Positions 19,176-30,790 of a stretch of 64,000 nucleotides of DNA are shown piece by piece. Each line of letters starts with the position of its first letter. Positions within the stretch are counted from its first letter, which is position 1. The position numbers were made by a program, and so were the translations under genes. The DNA lies in NCBI GenBank assembly GCA_948567375.1, contig OX419761.1, forward strand, positions 32,862,501 through 32,926,500, in the 5' to 3' direction. The notes beneath the pieces were generated by a model. It was given only the letters and a program-made list of their open reading frames with translations. It was not told the DNA's origin and searched no databases. Origin of the DNA: Lunularia cruciata. Its lineage: Eukaryota > Streptophyta > Marchantiopsida > Lunulariales > Lunulariaceae.

Positions 19176-19280
19176 TGTGGCATTTTAGAGCTTATGTATG
19201 ACTTATGTGTGAGTTGTTCTTCTATAGTGTATGATGTTGACAGTGATGTATGTTGTGTAGCAATGTATATACACACAACA
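19176..19280 (+). repeat. X1: 105-bp repeat L, second copy and element end
   Basis: It begins TGTGGCATTTTAGAGC and ends ACACACAACA. Directly after it (19281) minus-strand integrase sequence of X2 begins, so X1 ends here and was inserted into X2. CTAG at 19281-19284 may be the 4-bp duplication, but its partner on the left lies outside the window. Confidence 0.7.
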
Positions 19281-19990
19281 CTAGCTCAATTCACTTGGAG
19301 AAGTGCTCTACCATCACCAAAACATAACGATGATGTCTCACAATCAATGGTAAAGGTCCAGCAAAATCCAAACTCCAATGGTAACCCAATCCCATGATAG
19401 GTAATGGGTGTAATTGTGGTGTAGGAGTATTAAATAATTCTCTAACTCAATCACAAACCACACATCTGGCAACAAATTGTTGTATATTGGTTTGCATATC
19501 ACATCACCAATACTGACTCTAGAGCAAGCTATATGTACACTTTACTCCAAAATGTCCTATCTCCTCATGAGCATGACAGACCAACTATGGTCTATGAGAT
19601 GGAAGTGGTACTACTCTCACTCTACCATCCTCCTATACATGCCAAAGGTTTTTGGACCCAAATTTGAACCGCCTAGCTTGCTAAAGGACACAATCTCTCT
19701 CCTTGGCTCCAACTATGCCACTCACAACACCAATGCAAAGATAGTCTATCACTAACATATCATCATGAATGTCTTGCTAAATTGTACCACTATCTCCACT
19801 CTCTAGATCTATGATCTCAATAACTCCTCCTATATACGTTAAGAGAGTTACCACCAAAGCCTCAAAAAATATAGATGCATGCCAACCTAGCACCATCTCC
19901 TCATCTGCCTCACCATACCAACATGCTCCAATCTGATCTTGTTGGTTGGGACATGGGACTATTGAGAGCTTGTCGGACTCCATCAACCAC
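19281..19990 (-). pseudogene. X2: integrase, 5' part only
   Basis: Minus-strand X integrase from the HHCC region (about 19480-19600) to the start of the catalytic core, ending abruptly after HFSKW-like sequence at 19281 where X1 is inserted. The remaining core, C-terminus and PHD of X2 must lie beyond the left edge, on the far side of X1 and W. It carries several stops. Confidence 0.7.
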
Positions 19991-20290
19991 TTTAGTGGTT
20001 GATGATTAGTGATGAGCGTAAAAGGGTTACCAAATAGGTTACATCAGAAATGTGCTAGTGCCCATATTGCTACCAAGCACTCTACCTCATATGAACTATA
20101 CTTTGCCTCCGTTATATTTTTGGAGCAACTAGCATAGGCCACCATGAACTCCTTTTCCTCATTGTCATGTTAGGTGAGTACTACTTCAAGCCCCAACATA
20201 CTCCAATCAGTGTGAACCTAAAATGGTCATCTTCTGATTGGTCTCCTCAAAATAGGAGCAAATGTCAACCTCTCCTTGAGCTCTACAAAA
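19991..20290 (-). pseudogene. X2: RNase H
   Basis: Minus-strand homology to 16487-16849 of X1 and 60000-60390 of X4, including the segments for VAYAS and the YLFGNPFTLIT region. The frame is broken, with stops at Arg and Gln positions. Confidence 0.65.
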
Positions 20291-21300
20291 GTTCTCTCTT
20301 GCTCATCTCCCCAACAACACTCATGCGTAAGCTTGGTCAGCTTTGTTAAGGCCTTGGCATTGGCACTAAATCCTCTAACATAATAGCGATAAAATTTTGC
20401 CAACCCAAGGAATGCTTGGACTTTGCTCACATCTATAGGCCAAGGAATACATGCAATAGCCTCCACCTTGGTCTACTAAACACCAAGTCCTCCAAGGTAG
20501 ATAGTGTGACCCAAATACTCAATAAGCTTGTGGAAGAACCTACACTTCCTAGGATGTAATTTGAGTCCATGAGATCTCAACCTCTCAAACACCTCCAATA
20601 ATTGTCTCTCATGCTCCTTCATAGTAGTTTTATAGACCAAAATGTCATCAATATAGAGCCAAGAAAAATCTAATCCAGCTAGGATCCTATCTATGACCTT
20701 TTGGAACTTGGCAACCGCATTCTTTTACCCAAATGGTAAGAATCTCCACTAATATAACACATCCTTGCCGTGACTTATCCTCCTCCTTGATCGGCAATTG
20801 ATGATATCTTGCTTGAAGATCCAAAGTACTGAAAACCTTTGCATACTCAATTGCATCAAAGATCTCCTTTGGTGTAGGCATGGCATACCAATCAACCCTA
20901 GTCTATTGGGTGATAGGATGGTAATCTCCACACATCTACCTATCTGTATAATTACCATGCATATCCTTCTTGGTTGGCATCATTATAGTTGATGCATACT
21001 CTCCATGTGAAATCTCCACCAAACCAGCCTCAAAAAGGTCTCTACTCCAACTCTGAATCAATGCTCTCTCCATGTTAGTATATCAAGAGGGATGTCAAAA
21101 AATAGGAGTATTGCTAGTCAACTCAATCCAAATACCAAGTCCTTTTAGAGCACCCAAATCCTTCATATTGAAGGCAAAACAACTCGTGTAGCTCCTCAAG
21201 AGCCTCCAAACCCTTTGTCTTTCCTCTCTTGTAAGCTTGGGTCCAAGATTTGGCTCCCAAGTATCCTTTGTAATTGTCATAGGAGTGGAAAACGTGTTGA
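20291..21300 (-). pseudogene. X2: reverse transcriptase
   Basis: On the minus strand the pieces are KEIFDAIEYAKVFSTLDLQARYHQLPI (in the frame at 20687-20881), the IDD catalytic region near 20650, and a connection segment KVQAFLGLAKFYRYYVRGF (20227-20466). The Tyr of the YIDD box reads as Ser/Leu in this copy, so it is inactive. The upstream end carries EPNLGPKLTREERQRVWRLL at 21190-21270. Confidence 0.75.
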
Positions 21301-21610
21301 ATGGCTATTACATTGGGCCCTTAGGAGTAGTAGTGTCATGCTCCCAACCACTCTGGGTCCCAACCTCAATGTGAAAAATCTCTTTGATATGGCTACAAGC
21401 TCCATACATCCTCTAGCTATATAACAAGTAGACCAATGGTGTAATCCAAGTAGATCATGCTCACCTGGATGGACTCTAAGTTGACCACTCTTCCTAGTAG
21501 CCATTGGCGTTGTCCCAAGAATACCCTATCCACTCCGTCCATCACCCCCAACATGTGCCTAAATGGTCTTGATAGGCTCAAAACTCACAAGTGTCAGAGT
21601 GATGATACCT
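21301..21610 (-). pseudogene. X2: conserved spacer between methyltransferase and RT
   Basis: Matches 15118-15420 of X1, including the SGQLRVHPGEHDLLGLHHWS version of the repeated GLLG.HP motif at about 21430-21490. I see no known domain. Confidence 0.55.
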
Positions 21611-22590
21611 ATCAAGCACAACCTACCCTTCTTTGCCAAACCAAGGCTCACAATCCATGTCAAATAGTTTAGGTCCATAGTATGACCTTAACACCTAATG
21701 CTTGGATGCCTTTGATATTGCTAGAAAAACAATAATATTAGTGCAAAAACCCATTGCTCACTCTCTCTCATCAACATTGGGCTCCACCAACTACTATAAT
21801 TATGATTCCAAAACAAGTCATGACCTCCCTCTTGAAAAGCATGGGAGCTTGGGAAACTCATAAGTGTGGGAAAAGCGGCTTTAGGCTATCCAACTAGGTT
21901 CATCATTGCCATAGATGACCGACCTATCAACCACTACCACCATCCAAGACTAACGCCCAACATCCAAGATGTCATCAATAATGATATGGTCTAGTTGTTG
22001 ATTCTATCATAAGAGTGCTATAGAACCTCTCTAGGTAAGAGATTCATCCACCAAAGACAAAGACAATGAGCCCGTGATCCCACTTTGGCTGCATTTAACA
22101 ACACAATAGGTCCCATCCAAGAATGGACCTAATGTATACTTGCCACCACCCGGGTGCAAGAATCACCTATCAAGGGGAGGTTCTCCAAAATGTAAGCTAG
22201 AGAAATGGATTGATGAATCTAGAGATGTTGTAGTTTACATAAAATCTCCCAAAACACACCAAAATAGGGATCCTAAAGACCCAAACCTCAGCCAACATGT
22301 GTATGTCCTTGATAGGGCCATCCAAAAATCACCAAATGAATGGAACCATGTCTCTCCAAATCTTGTTTCCCTAGCAAAGAAATGTTTGCTGGTAGGATCT
22401 TCTAGTAACTCCTAACTGTTGACATTGGTAATACCTCATGATGTAGAGAGACTTGCTTAGCAAGCTCATCTCTCTACATACAAGTCCACATACAAGTACC
22501 TCTATACTTATATACCCACTTGTAGTAACGCAGCTAGTCCAATGCTAATCCCACAAAACAACTCCAATACACATACTCCCTTTATTAGAT
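21611..22590 (-). pseudogene. X2: C5-cytosine methyltransferase domain, catalytic Cys lost
   Basis: Minus-strand copy aligned end to end with 14141-15117. Motif I (LELF.GIS...LA) lies at about 22540-22585. Motif IV reads GWPYQGH near 22305-22322, so the catalytic Cys codon TGT has become TAT (Tyr). The ENV region lies near 22185 and the motif X segment near 21690-21710. Multiple stops. Together with the other copies it shows the domain belongs to the family and is not a one-off insertion. Confidence 0.82.
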
Positions 22591-23690
22591 ACTACCAAGC
22601 AATGAGTATGGTATCTAGAGGTGTCAAGATAATTGACTATGGAGGCTTATCCTCACGCTGGTCACCTAGTAATACAAAGGCTACACTCCAAGCCTATAGC
22701 ACCAATTGATCTGCATGTTGTTGCAATGCCCCTTCTAAACTCATTACCAAGGTGGATGGAACAATCTCACTTGTACTCCAAATCCAAGTGATCTCCTATA
22801 GTATTGGAGTATCCTCTACATGGGTATTCCCCTCCAATAAATCATTAGGACAAGTAATAGAACCACTAAAGCTTAAATTGATGTTGCCATGGTCCTTGAC
22901 TATAGTGAGCCAAGACTGCGACTATTGAAGCATATTGGTAGGCAACATACCCGTCCTTCACTTGAATACCAACCTAGTCTATAAAAGGTTATCTCCTCCC
23001 AATAGTCAATATTGAAACCCATGGGGTACAACACTACACCCCCCCCCCCTTTCCAACTACTAACACATCCTGCGACTCAACTACGGTTGCAATGGCTTGA
23101 GCTCTTAACACAAAGCTATGAATTGGATAACCAAGCTGAATCTGAATAGCAAGCTCTCCACATGTGATGTAGTGTGTAAAACCACCACCTAAAGATGTTT
23201 GGATTTGAAATAGACATCTCTCCACATTGATCTTCCACAACTATAGACCAATAATTGTAGCCTTTCCCAATATAAGGGATTGAGCACTAAAATAAGACCC
23301 TTTGTGGTATATAGACCTTCCATGAAAGTCCCACCAAACAAAAAATCATCCTCTAGTTATCCAAAAAGGCAACTCTAATTGTAAATTGTGCTTGCTCAAA
23401 GGTTGGTCTAGTTGGTAGTTCTTCCAATCTAGTTGTTGTTGCCTACCATAAACCATTGGTCGCTGAGCGGATCCCATGCTCCTCAACCAAGCCAACTCCA
23501 CTATCAACCACCTTTGCTCTAGTAGTAGGAACCATATCATCCCCTGCTATCACAAAGCATGGCAGCCAACCAAACCATTGGGTTGGGTCAACTTCCAAGG
23601 TAAACATGTCACTAGTTGAGAATAATGGAAAGCGCATAATCAACTAAGCCGCTCCCAACATTGTGCTAGACTAAATCCGTGTAGTAGCAG
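22591..23690 (-). pseudogene. X2: protease region and spacer
   Basis: Minus-strand homology to 13041-14140 of X1, including GVGLVEEHGIRSATNGLW (about 23443-23520) and the FNIDYWEE block near 22990-23015. A run of eleven C at 23039-23049 breaks the frame next to the segment for DVLVG. No intact DSG active site is visible. Confidence 0.65.
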
Positions 23691-25450
23691 GTGGTTGACT
23701 AGTAGGTAGTCCATCATGCACCCTATCACCACCTACCATACCTACACTAGGACATCTAGGAGCCATGGATATTGTTTGTAGTGCCTTGGAGAGTATAAAA
23801 GACTAGGGAAGTGTGACCTATCTACCAACCTCTTTGTGGGTCCAACTCCACTAATGCTCCTCTAGGCTCTAGAGCACATATTGCACTCTTAGTCATTTCT
23901 ATAGATGCATCCACCTATGTTGCTTTGCACATGAAGTCTAAGACATCTCGATCCACATATGAGGTGGAAGCCTTAGCATCCAAATCTGATCTCCTTTAGC
24001 TATGGCCATGCTAGCCAATCTCTATTCCAACTACTCAATGCAAGTACCCATGGTTGTATCAAAAGTGAGGGTAGGTACTACATTCCCACTAGGTATGGAT
24101 CCTCTACCATCACCTCTACCACCTTGTCTTCCATGATCTAAAGCTCCTCTACTACCTACCATAGCAACTCTATCACTTTGTAACTTCAGGTGTTGGTCAA
24201 AGCATCGGTCACTAGTGTGATCAAATCTATGGCAATGCTCACACTATCTTTGTGCTTGCTATGATGCACAAGAGGTATCAGGTCCGCTGCATTGAGTGCA
24301 CTCTCTCCTATGGTGAGGTCCACCACAAGTCCAACAAGCAACACCACCACTCACTAGCTATTGTTGACCCTAAAATGAAGGTAAGGGTCTAGCTACAGTA
24401 AACCCTTCACTTGGTCCATAACATCTAGGATGTCCGCCCTATCCTTAAAAACCAACATGGCGTGGTGCACTCTACTACACTATGGAAGAAGTAGCAATTG
24501 TGGATGAGATCTCCCTACCAAATCCATATGTTACCACTCTCTCTTCTACCATGTTGAGCTCAATATGCTCAGCCAAACCACAAACCATTGCCAACATAGG
24601 TGAAGTAGCATATAACAATGTAGCATCACATACTCTATGTCACAACTCCTTGTCCAATATCCCATACCAAAATTGGACTGCTGAGGCTTCAATAACTTCT
24701 TGAGTAAAACTAATAAGCCATCTTATGCAAGTGTATGCCTTGCATAAGCTCTCTCTAGCCTTCCACTTGAACTCTTGCAAGCTCCTCAGCTTGTTAGTCC
24801 GCACTCCTTGGTAGTTTTACCTCAAACACTAGAAGAACTCCACCATGGAGTTAAACCCGGTACTACACCACCTCCTTTAATACTACCTCCACTTGTAGTA
24901 GCACCATCTCCAAGAGATCTACCAATTCTACTAGAGCTAAAACTCATGGGTATTGCCAATCTACCCCTAGAAACCAAGCTTGAAGTGATTGAGACATAGT
25001 TTGGAGATCAATATTGTCTCCATAGCTTAGTCTCTTCCAAGTGAGAAGTCTCTTGAACTCATGGTAGTTGTCTATTGGTGGATCTTCTAAGTGCTAAAAT
25101 AACCTCTTCCATGCCATGAAGGATGTAAACAAAGTTGGGTTTTGCATCTACTGCAGATCATACCAGCTATCAAACTCCTAAATGAATTCATCCAACTCAA
25201 TAGTACCCATAATACCAAAGTAACACTTAGGACATATGGAAGTCCCATAAATCTTGTACATGTCCCACAACAACGGTGCGGACACACTAAGTGCACTCTC
25301 AACTAAATCAGCTCCTGTGCCAAACTCCAACTCAAAGTCAATCTCCTCCCTCATTGGGACCTAAGATACATGTTGATATTGAGTACCACTTTGATTAAAC
25401 CCATTATGTACTACATTACTATCTCCTCCAAAATCCACAAAGAGCTCCGT
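23691..25450 (-). pseudogene. X2: gag with zinc-knuckle region
   Basis: Minus-strand homology to X1 and X4 gag. The knuckle codons lie near 24215-24345, with the first Cys pair readable (CWTCGGPHH) and the second knuckle partly intact. The capsid-like part lies at 24600-24790, and the N-terminal part around 25100-25440. Frequent stops. The plus-strand ORFs listed in this stretch are shadows. Confidence 0.68.
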
Positions 25451-26877
25451 TGTGGCAAATTAACCAAGAATTGCAACTTGTAATCGGAACCACCGTAAGT
25501 ATCCCACCAAAAATCACCACAAAGTACCTACACTTCCAAGTGCAAACACCACCAATCAAACATCACCAACTAATCTAGCTCTAATACAATAACTATACTA
25601 GGGGAAAAGGCAACCTATAACAACACCACAACAACAACACTTGCCATCACAACACGCACTCTCATGGTCTATAGGTCATCACTTCTTACCTCACCAAAGA
25701 GAAATATAAGTATTTTGATTGGTCATCACTCCAGCCTCACTACCAAGAGCACACCAGAGCACTAATGCTCTAAAGTTAGGGCACCTCACACAAACATGGT
25801 GCACAAACAGAAAGCATAGAATAGAAAGGGTCCAATCATAAGAAATCAAAAAAAAAAACCCTTGATCTCATAAATCAACATTGGATTGACTTTGCCACCA
25901 TTTGGCATTTGACATAATAGGAGTTCTTTACCTCCTAATCTACTAGGATCACCAAGAATAGAATCAAATTGTCTCTCCTAGCCAAAGCTATAGGTGTATA
26001 GATAACAATGGAACAATCACTAGGACAACAAGTGAGGGTGGACCAATTGGCTAGGGCACTAGTCTAAGAACCAAAGATCAAAGGGTCAAACCTTATTGCG
26101 CAAAATCTAGCAAGGTGGACAAATTTTGCCAAAGAATGACCAAAATCTACTCTAAACTAGCTAGCCTCACGCCAACAAGCTAGCTTGCTGGCTTGTTGGC
26201 GTGAGGCTGGCCCTTTGTAGCTTCTTATAGCCCACAACCATATTATGCCTCAAAGCCTCTAAAAGAAAAAATTTAGCCAAATGAGGCCTTTCTTCTTGCC
26301 ACTTTGAACCCTCTCTAAATTTGGCAAAATTCCACCAAATTTTGCCAAGCTCCTCCAACTCAAGCCAAAATCTGCCACTTTGAATCCTCTCCAAATTTGG
26401 CAAAACTCCTCCAAATCTGGCCAAAATCTAATGTAAAATCCAACAAAAATCTGACATAAAATTTGACATAAATCTCTTAAGTTTGCTGACCACTAAATCC
26501 TCTACTAACTCTCCACTTGAGCCAAATTGAAATGATAGGTTTATCCAAATCACAAATTCATAGTGAAGGTTCCAAACTCCACCTTCAATTTCACTTTTGA
26601 GCTCAACTCACACCAAATTGTTCATTCTTTCACCTCTTGAGCTCAAAATCACAACTACTATTTGAAAATTGCTTCTCTCTACTCAAAATTTGGCTAGAAC
26701 TTCCGCACACTGTCTGCCTCACTACCAAATCTGCATCAATTTGAAGATCTTTTGCACACAATAACTCTCAAGGAAACTCTAGACCATGATCGAGCTACCA
26801 ATGATTAGCAAGGGTTGGAGATACCATCAACACCTTTAGTCCCTACACCAAATTTCCCTCTAACGTTACTTCTTTGA
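25451..26877 (-). mobile_element. X2: 5' leader
   Basis: A leader of about 1.4 kb shared with X3, X4 and X1. It is A/T-rich and has many short diverged repeats of a GGAGG.GTTTTGCCAA type (26325-26420), the counterpart of the tandem repeats in X4 at 53856-53927. It also contains a strong hairpin at 26161-26210. I see no coding region. Confidence 0.65.
26161..26210. repeat. 20-bp hairpin in X2 leader
   Basis: The arms CTAGCCTCACGCCAACAAGC and GCTTGTTGGCGTGAGGCTGG pair at 19 of 20 positions around a 10-base loop. X3 and X4 hold only parts of it, so the perfect form is specific to this copy. Confidence 0.8.
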
Positions 26878-27303
26878 TGCAATTAGTTTGTTTACACAAC
26901 TCCAATCTTACTCAATCAAATTAGTACTCGGTCCGTCACTCCATAATCTGCCAAGAATTGGGCATTGATTATAGTCAAGCCATACCCATTTTAGCCAAGA
27001 GAATCCAGGCGAGCATCTGTCCACCATAGCCAAGAATTTGAAGGCTCAACATCAAAGAATTGAGTTGTTTGGAGTTGCACTTTGAAAGTATACCCCATGG
27101 ACTTGAGCTAGGTCTCAAACCCTAACGGTCCCATTGACGGTACACCCAACAATGAAAATGTTGCTAAGTGATGGTGGGCACTACCATGTAATCAATACTC
27201 CAAAGACAAAATCTGACTATCAACAAGTAGTCTATTAGTAACTACCAACATTACTACTCCACAATCCAAGCAATCTAGGTGTGACACTACAAATGGCATG
27301 GCA
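26878..27303 (-). repeat. X2: 5' LTR block Z
   Basis: On the minus strand it starts TGCCATGCCATTTGTAG at 27303 and ends in ATTGCA at 26878, the counterpart of GATTACA in X4. No 105-bp repeat L precedes it, unlike the 3' ends of X1 and X4. Confidence 0.72.
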
Positions 27304-29094
27304 AAGAAAAATAAATCAAGTTTGCCTTAGATGAGGTAGATTGACCTAAACCCTAAACCAAAGACTGAAATTTGATATAAATATTTTATAAATCTTTTAG
27401 GTTTACTAATGAGCAATAAGAAAAAATTACTCTAAATTTGTGAAAAGTGATCTATCTCATATGATTTTAAATTGATATTAGAATCTTCAATATAATTATC
27501 ACATCTCATTCAAAACCTTTGTATGGTGTATTAAAATCCCACTACTTTTACCCATAGCAATTATCATCCTTGTAATATTGGATTCTTAAGTTGTGAACAT
27601 GATTTTGTGATCTAAATAAATTATAATATCTACTAAAGATGAAGCAAAAAAATATGCAAGTGAGGATCTAGTATGAGTCTAAGGACTTTATCAACTTAAA
27701 TTAATATGTTTAACATGTGCAATCTGTTAGACAAGAATATAGAAGTTGATAATTATTTGTCTTAAAATATTTAGATTAACTTGTAGTTATTCATTTTCTC
27801 TATACTTGTACAAAGATCTATGATAAAAAATGATTTTAAAACTTATAAATTTATAGATAAATGTCACAAAGCTATAAAAGAAAAGTGTAACTAACAATAT
27901 CAAAAGAGTGGGTAAGAGTTATTATAAGTAACTCTTAGGCACACTTTCAATATTGTTAGTTCATGTAAGAGTTTTTGATAAGGTTAAGCACCAACAAAGT
28001 TGCTAAAGAAAGATCATTACTAGCAATTTAACCTCAACAAGCCTCTTTGAAACTATCAATTTTGAAGTAAAAAACATCATTGACTATTTCTATTACTTCT
28101 TAGATGTAAAGACCTCTTCCTAGAAAAATAACTTTCTAACCTATTTTTATAATATAATTTCTTCTAATTTTGAAGTTATTGACTACACAAGAAAGAGAGC
28201 ACACAAACTCTTCATACAAGAGAAGAAAGAACTATAAGAATCTAAATAAAGGACCCACGTAAATGGATAGGATTAACATCCATATATGCAACTAAGAGTA
28301 AGTACAAAGAATGTTCCAAATTTGATATGACTAAATAGAGCTTATATCCCAAAGAAAAGAAGAGAGATTTTAGATACAAGGCCAAATTTATTTTCAAAGA
28401 TGCACTCCAAGTGATAATATGAAGTTGTACATTAAGCTTATAATGAAAGGCTTCTATATAGTAACAATGGGGTTCATATTTTAATATCTCCTTTGTTGAT
28501 TTATGAACTCTAATAATAATATAATATGATATACAACAAACCAAATATTGGAAGTGAATTACTTCTTTCAAGAGAGATCCATATTAGATTGAAATTGTAT
28601 CTCTCTTATGAAATGAATTTTTAGTCAAACTTAGAAATTTGAAAGATTCTTACTGACCAGAGATTATTTTGTTTCAGCTTTTAAAATAATAAGCCTCTGT
28701 CAAAGCATTGTTGAAGATTGAAAAATAAGTTTGAGATAAAAAAAATTCATACCTTTTTTAAAGGATAGCCAAGAGTACAAGAGTTGACTTTATATTAAAA
28801 ATGACTGATAGTTATAATAAATGTATAGAGCATTAATTATGAGAGCATATAAATTCATTATAAAGATTGAATTTTAAACATGAGTTAATAAAAAGACAAA
28901 TAATTAGAGAGAAAGCCTCAATAAAATTTTATAAATTACATTTGCATATCATGATAATTTTAACTGGATTTTCCATGGAACATAGCAAATTTTTTTCCTC
29001 TATTATTTACCTTTAACTATAGACCAAATTTTAATTGAAAGTAGAATGTGATATTCCAAAATATATTTTTTCTAAACATATGTCAACATGTCTT
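27304..29094. other. A/T-rich intervening sequence, no gene recognised
   Basis: This stretch is clearly richer in A and T than the retroelements on both sides. I see no convincing ORF; the 109-codon minus-strand frame at 28242-28571 has no family resemblance and lies in low-complexity DNA. A short piece near 27365-27400 resembles the X leader. The one structural feature is the inverted repeat at 27889-27962. It may be ancient, fully decayed transposon DNA or original host intergenic sequence. Confidence 0.5.
27889..27962. repeat. Foldback inverted repeat, about 34-bp arms
   Basis: The outer parts AACTAACAATAT and ATATTGTTAGTT and the inner parts AAGAGTTA and TAACTCTT pair, with a small mismatched middle and a loop of about 6-7 bases. 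It could be a small MITE-like foldback or an RNA hairpin. Confidence 0.6.
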
Positions 29095-29340
29095 TAGTTA
29101 AAGGAGCTTAAGAAAGTATACTTGGATGAGCACAAGGTGAAGATGGAATCATATGCTAAGTATGGATTTCTCTTGAAAAAAATTATATCAATTTTTGAAG
29201 AGCATCAATTACAAAAGAGATTCATATACTCTAAGTACAAAATTTCTTTGCCAATTTTCAATAAGGCATACAACTAAAAATAGTTATAAATATGAAAGAA
29301 GAAATCCAAAATTTTGTATAGAGCCAATTATTTCAAATTT
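29095..29340 (+). pseudogene. Relic of a Ty3/gypsy RT region
   Basis: A short frame reads ELKKVYLDEHKVKMESYAK, close to DLKEVTLEEHKIEVESHAR of elements A and B upstream of RT. Further on, PIFNKAYN resembles the FSNKAY segment. The order matches but the middle is missing, so this is a deleted remnant of an A-like relative. Confidence 0.4.
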
Positions 29341-29384
29341 TATTTGTGGATAAAAAGATTGCAAATGTTGCATTTTTTTCATCA

Positions 29385-30790
29385 TTAAAGTGCAGCTCCA
29401 AGTGTGAAATTGAGGTTGATTTAAGGAGTGGTGTCCAAGTGATGCAATTGTGAGTCAATTTGAGAGTGAGGGTTCCAATTGGAATTCAAAGATTTGTAGC
29501 GTCAAAGGCTTTGAAAATTTTGGGTAGTAATTTGTCAAAATCAGACCACCCATAGGGCTTGAGAGGCTATGAAGGCTAGCAAATCATCTGTAGGGCTAGA
29601 GAGGCTACAAAGAATAGCCAAGTTAGTGATTTTTCTAGTAGTTTGTCAAACCACCCATAGGCTAAGGAGGCTACAAAGCCACCAAGCTATCTTGCTAGCA
29701 TAAGACTAGCCAAGTTAGTGAATCTTCTATTAATAATTTATCAAAATCAGACCACCTATAGTGCTAGAGAGACTCATGGTAGCAAAGTTAGTAAATTTCC
29801 TAATAGTATCATGAGATTAGCCAAGGTAATGAATTTTATAATAGTGTTGTCAAAATCAGACCACTCATAGGGCTAAAGAGGCTCATGCTAGCAAAGTTAG
29901 AGAATTTTCTAGTAGTAGCATGAGATTAGCCAAGTTAGTGAATTTTACAATAGTAATTTGTCAAAATCAAACCACCTTAGAGCTAGAGAGGCTCATGCTA
30001 GCAAAGTTAGTGAAATTTCTAGTAGTAACATGAGACTACCAAAGTTAGTAAACTCTCTAGTAGTAGCATGAGATTAGCCAAGTTAGTGAATTTTCTAGTA
30101 GTAATTTGTCAAAATCAAACCATCCTAGAGCTAGATATGCTCATGCTAGCAAAGTTAGTGAACTTTCTAGTAGTAGCATGGGACTACCAAAGTTAGTGAA
30201 ATTTCTAGAAATATTTTGTCAAAATCAAACCACCCATATGGTAGAGAGGTTACAAAAGCCAAACCCTATATCTTTGGTTCATGAGTTAGCTCCTTAGCCA
30301 ATTGGTTTGCTCCTATTGTTATTTTAGAGATGAGTGGATATTTGATCCCATAGTTAATGATCCTAATAGGGTAAAAATAGATAGACATCTTGATTATGCC
30401 AAGATGCCAAAGTCAATCAAATTGAATTTGTGAAATAAAGTATTATTATTTGGACTTCTTGTGATTGTACTTCATCCATTCTTTACATTCTATTTATGTA
30501 CTATGTTTGTGTGGGGTGCCTTGATATTTGGATCATTGATGCTCCAATGTGCTCTTGGTAGTGAGGTTGGAGTGATGACCAATTAGGCTACCTACATTTC
30601 TCTCTAGTGATGCAAGAAATAATGACTTGCATATTGTGAGAATGTGTGTTGTGATGGTAAGTTACATGTTGCTTTTTCTCCTAATATAGTTGTCATAGTT
30701 AGAGACTCTTTTGCAATAGTAGAAGGTGGTATTTGGTTATTAGAGTTACTTTGTGGTGTCACTTGGTGATTACAATTCCAATATTTGAGA
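29385..30790 (+). mobile_element. X6: decayed leader of an X-family element
   Basis: The second half (about 30290-30790) clearly matches the X leader before gag in X1 and X4, including GTGAGAATGTGTGTTGTGAT-like sequence at 30634. The first half is taken over by a tandem repeat array. The 5' LTR is not recognisable. Confidence 0.55.
29525..30260 (+). repeat. Minisatellite-like array of about 100-145 bp units
   Basis: About seven diverged units. Each carries a core like AAAATCAGACCACCCATAGG followed by GCTAGAGAGGCTCATGCTAGC and AGTTAGTGAATTTTCTAGTA. Core positions are near 29540, 29645, 29748, 29850, 29963, 30107 and 30220. The array arose from sequence of the X leader (compare AGGCTAGCAAG at 54033). 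Confidence 0.7.

Noticed and set aside
27345-27362. Telomere-like CCTAAACCCTAAACC
   Set aside because: Only about two units, in A/T-rich DNA; expected by chance and not an interstitial telomere array.
28242-28571. 109-codon minus-strand ORF
   Set aside because: Low-complexity, Leu/Ile/Tyr-rich and without a recognisable motif; I could not tie it to copia, LINE or host proteins.
29100-29340. Host gene fragment
   Set aside because: The readable residues match the segment before RT in elements A and B, so a retroelement relic is the better explanation.
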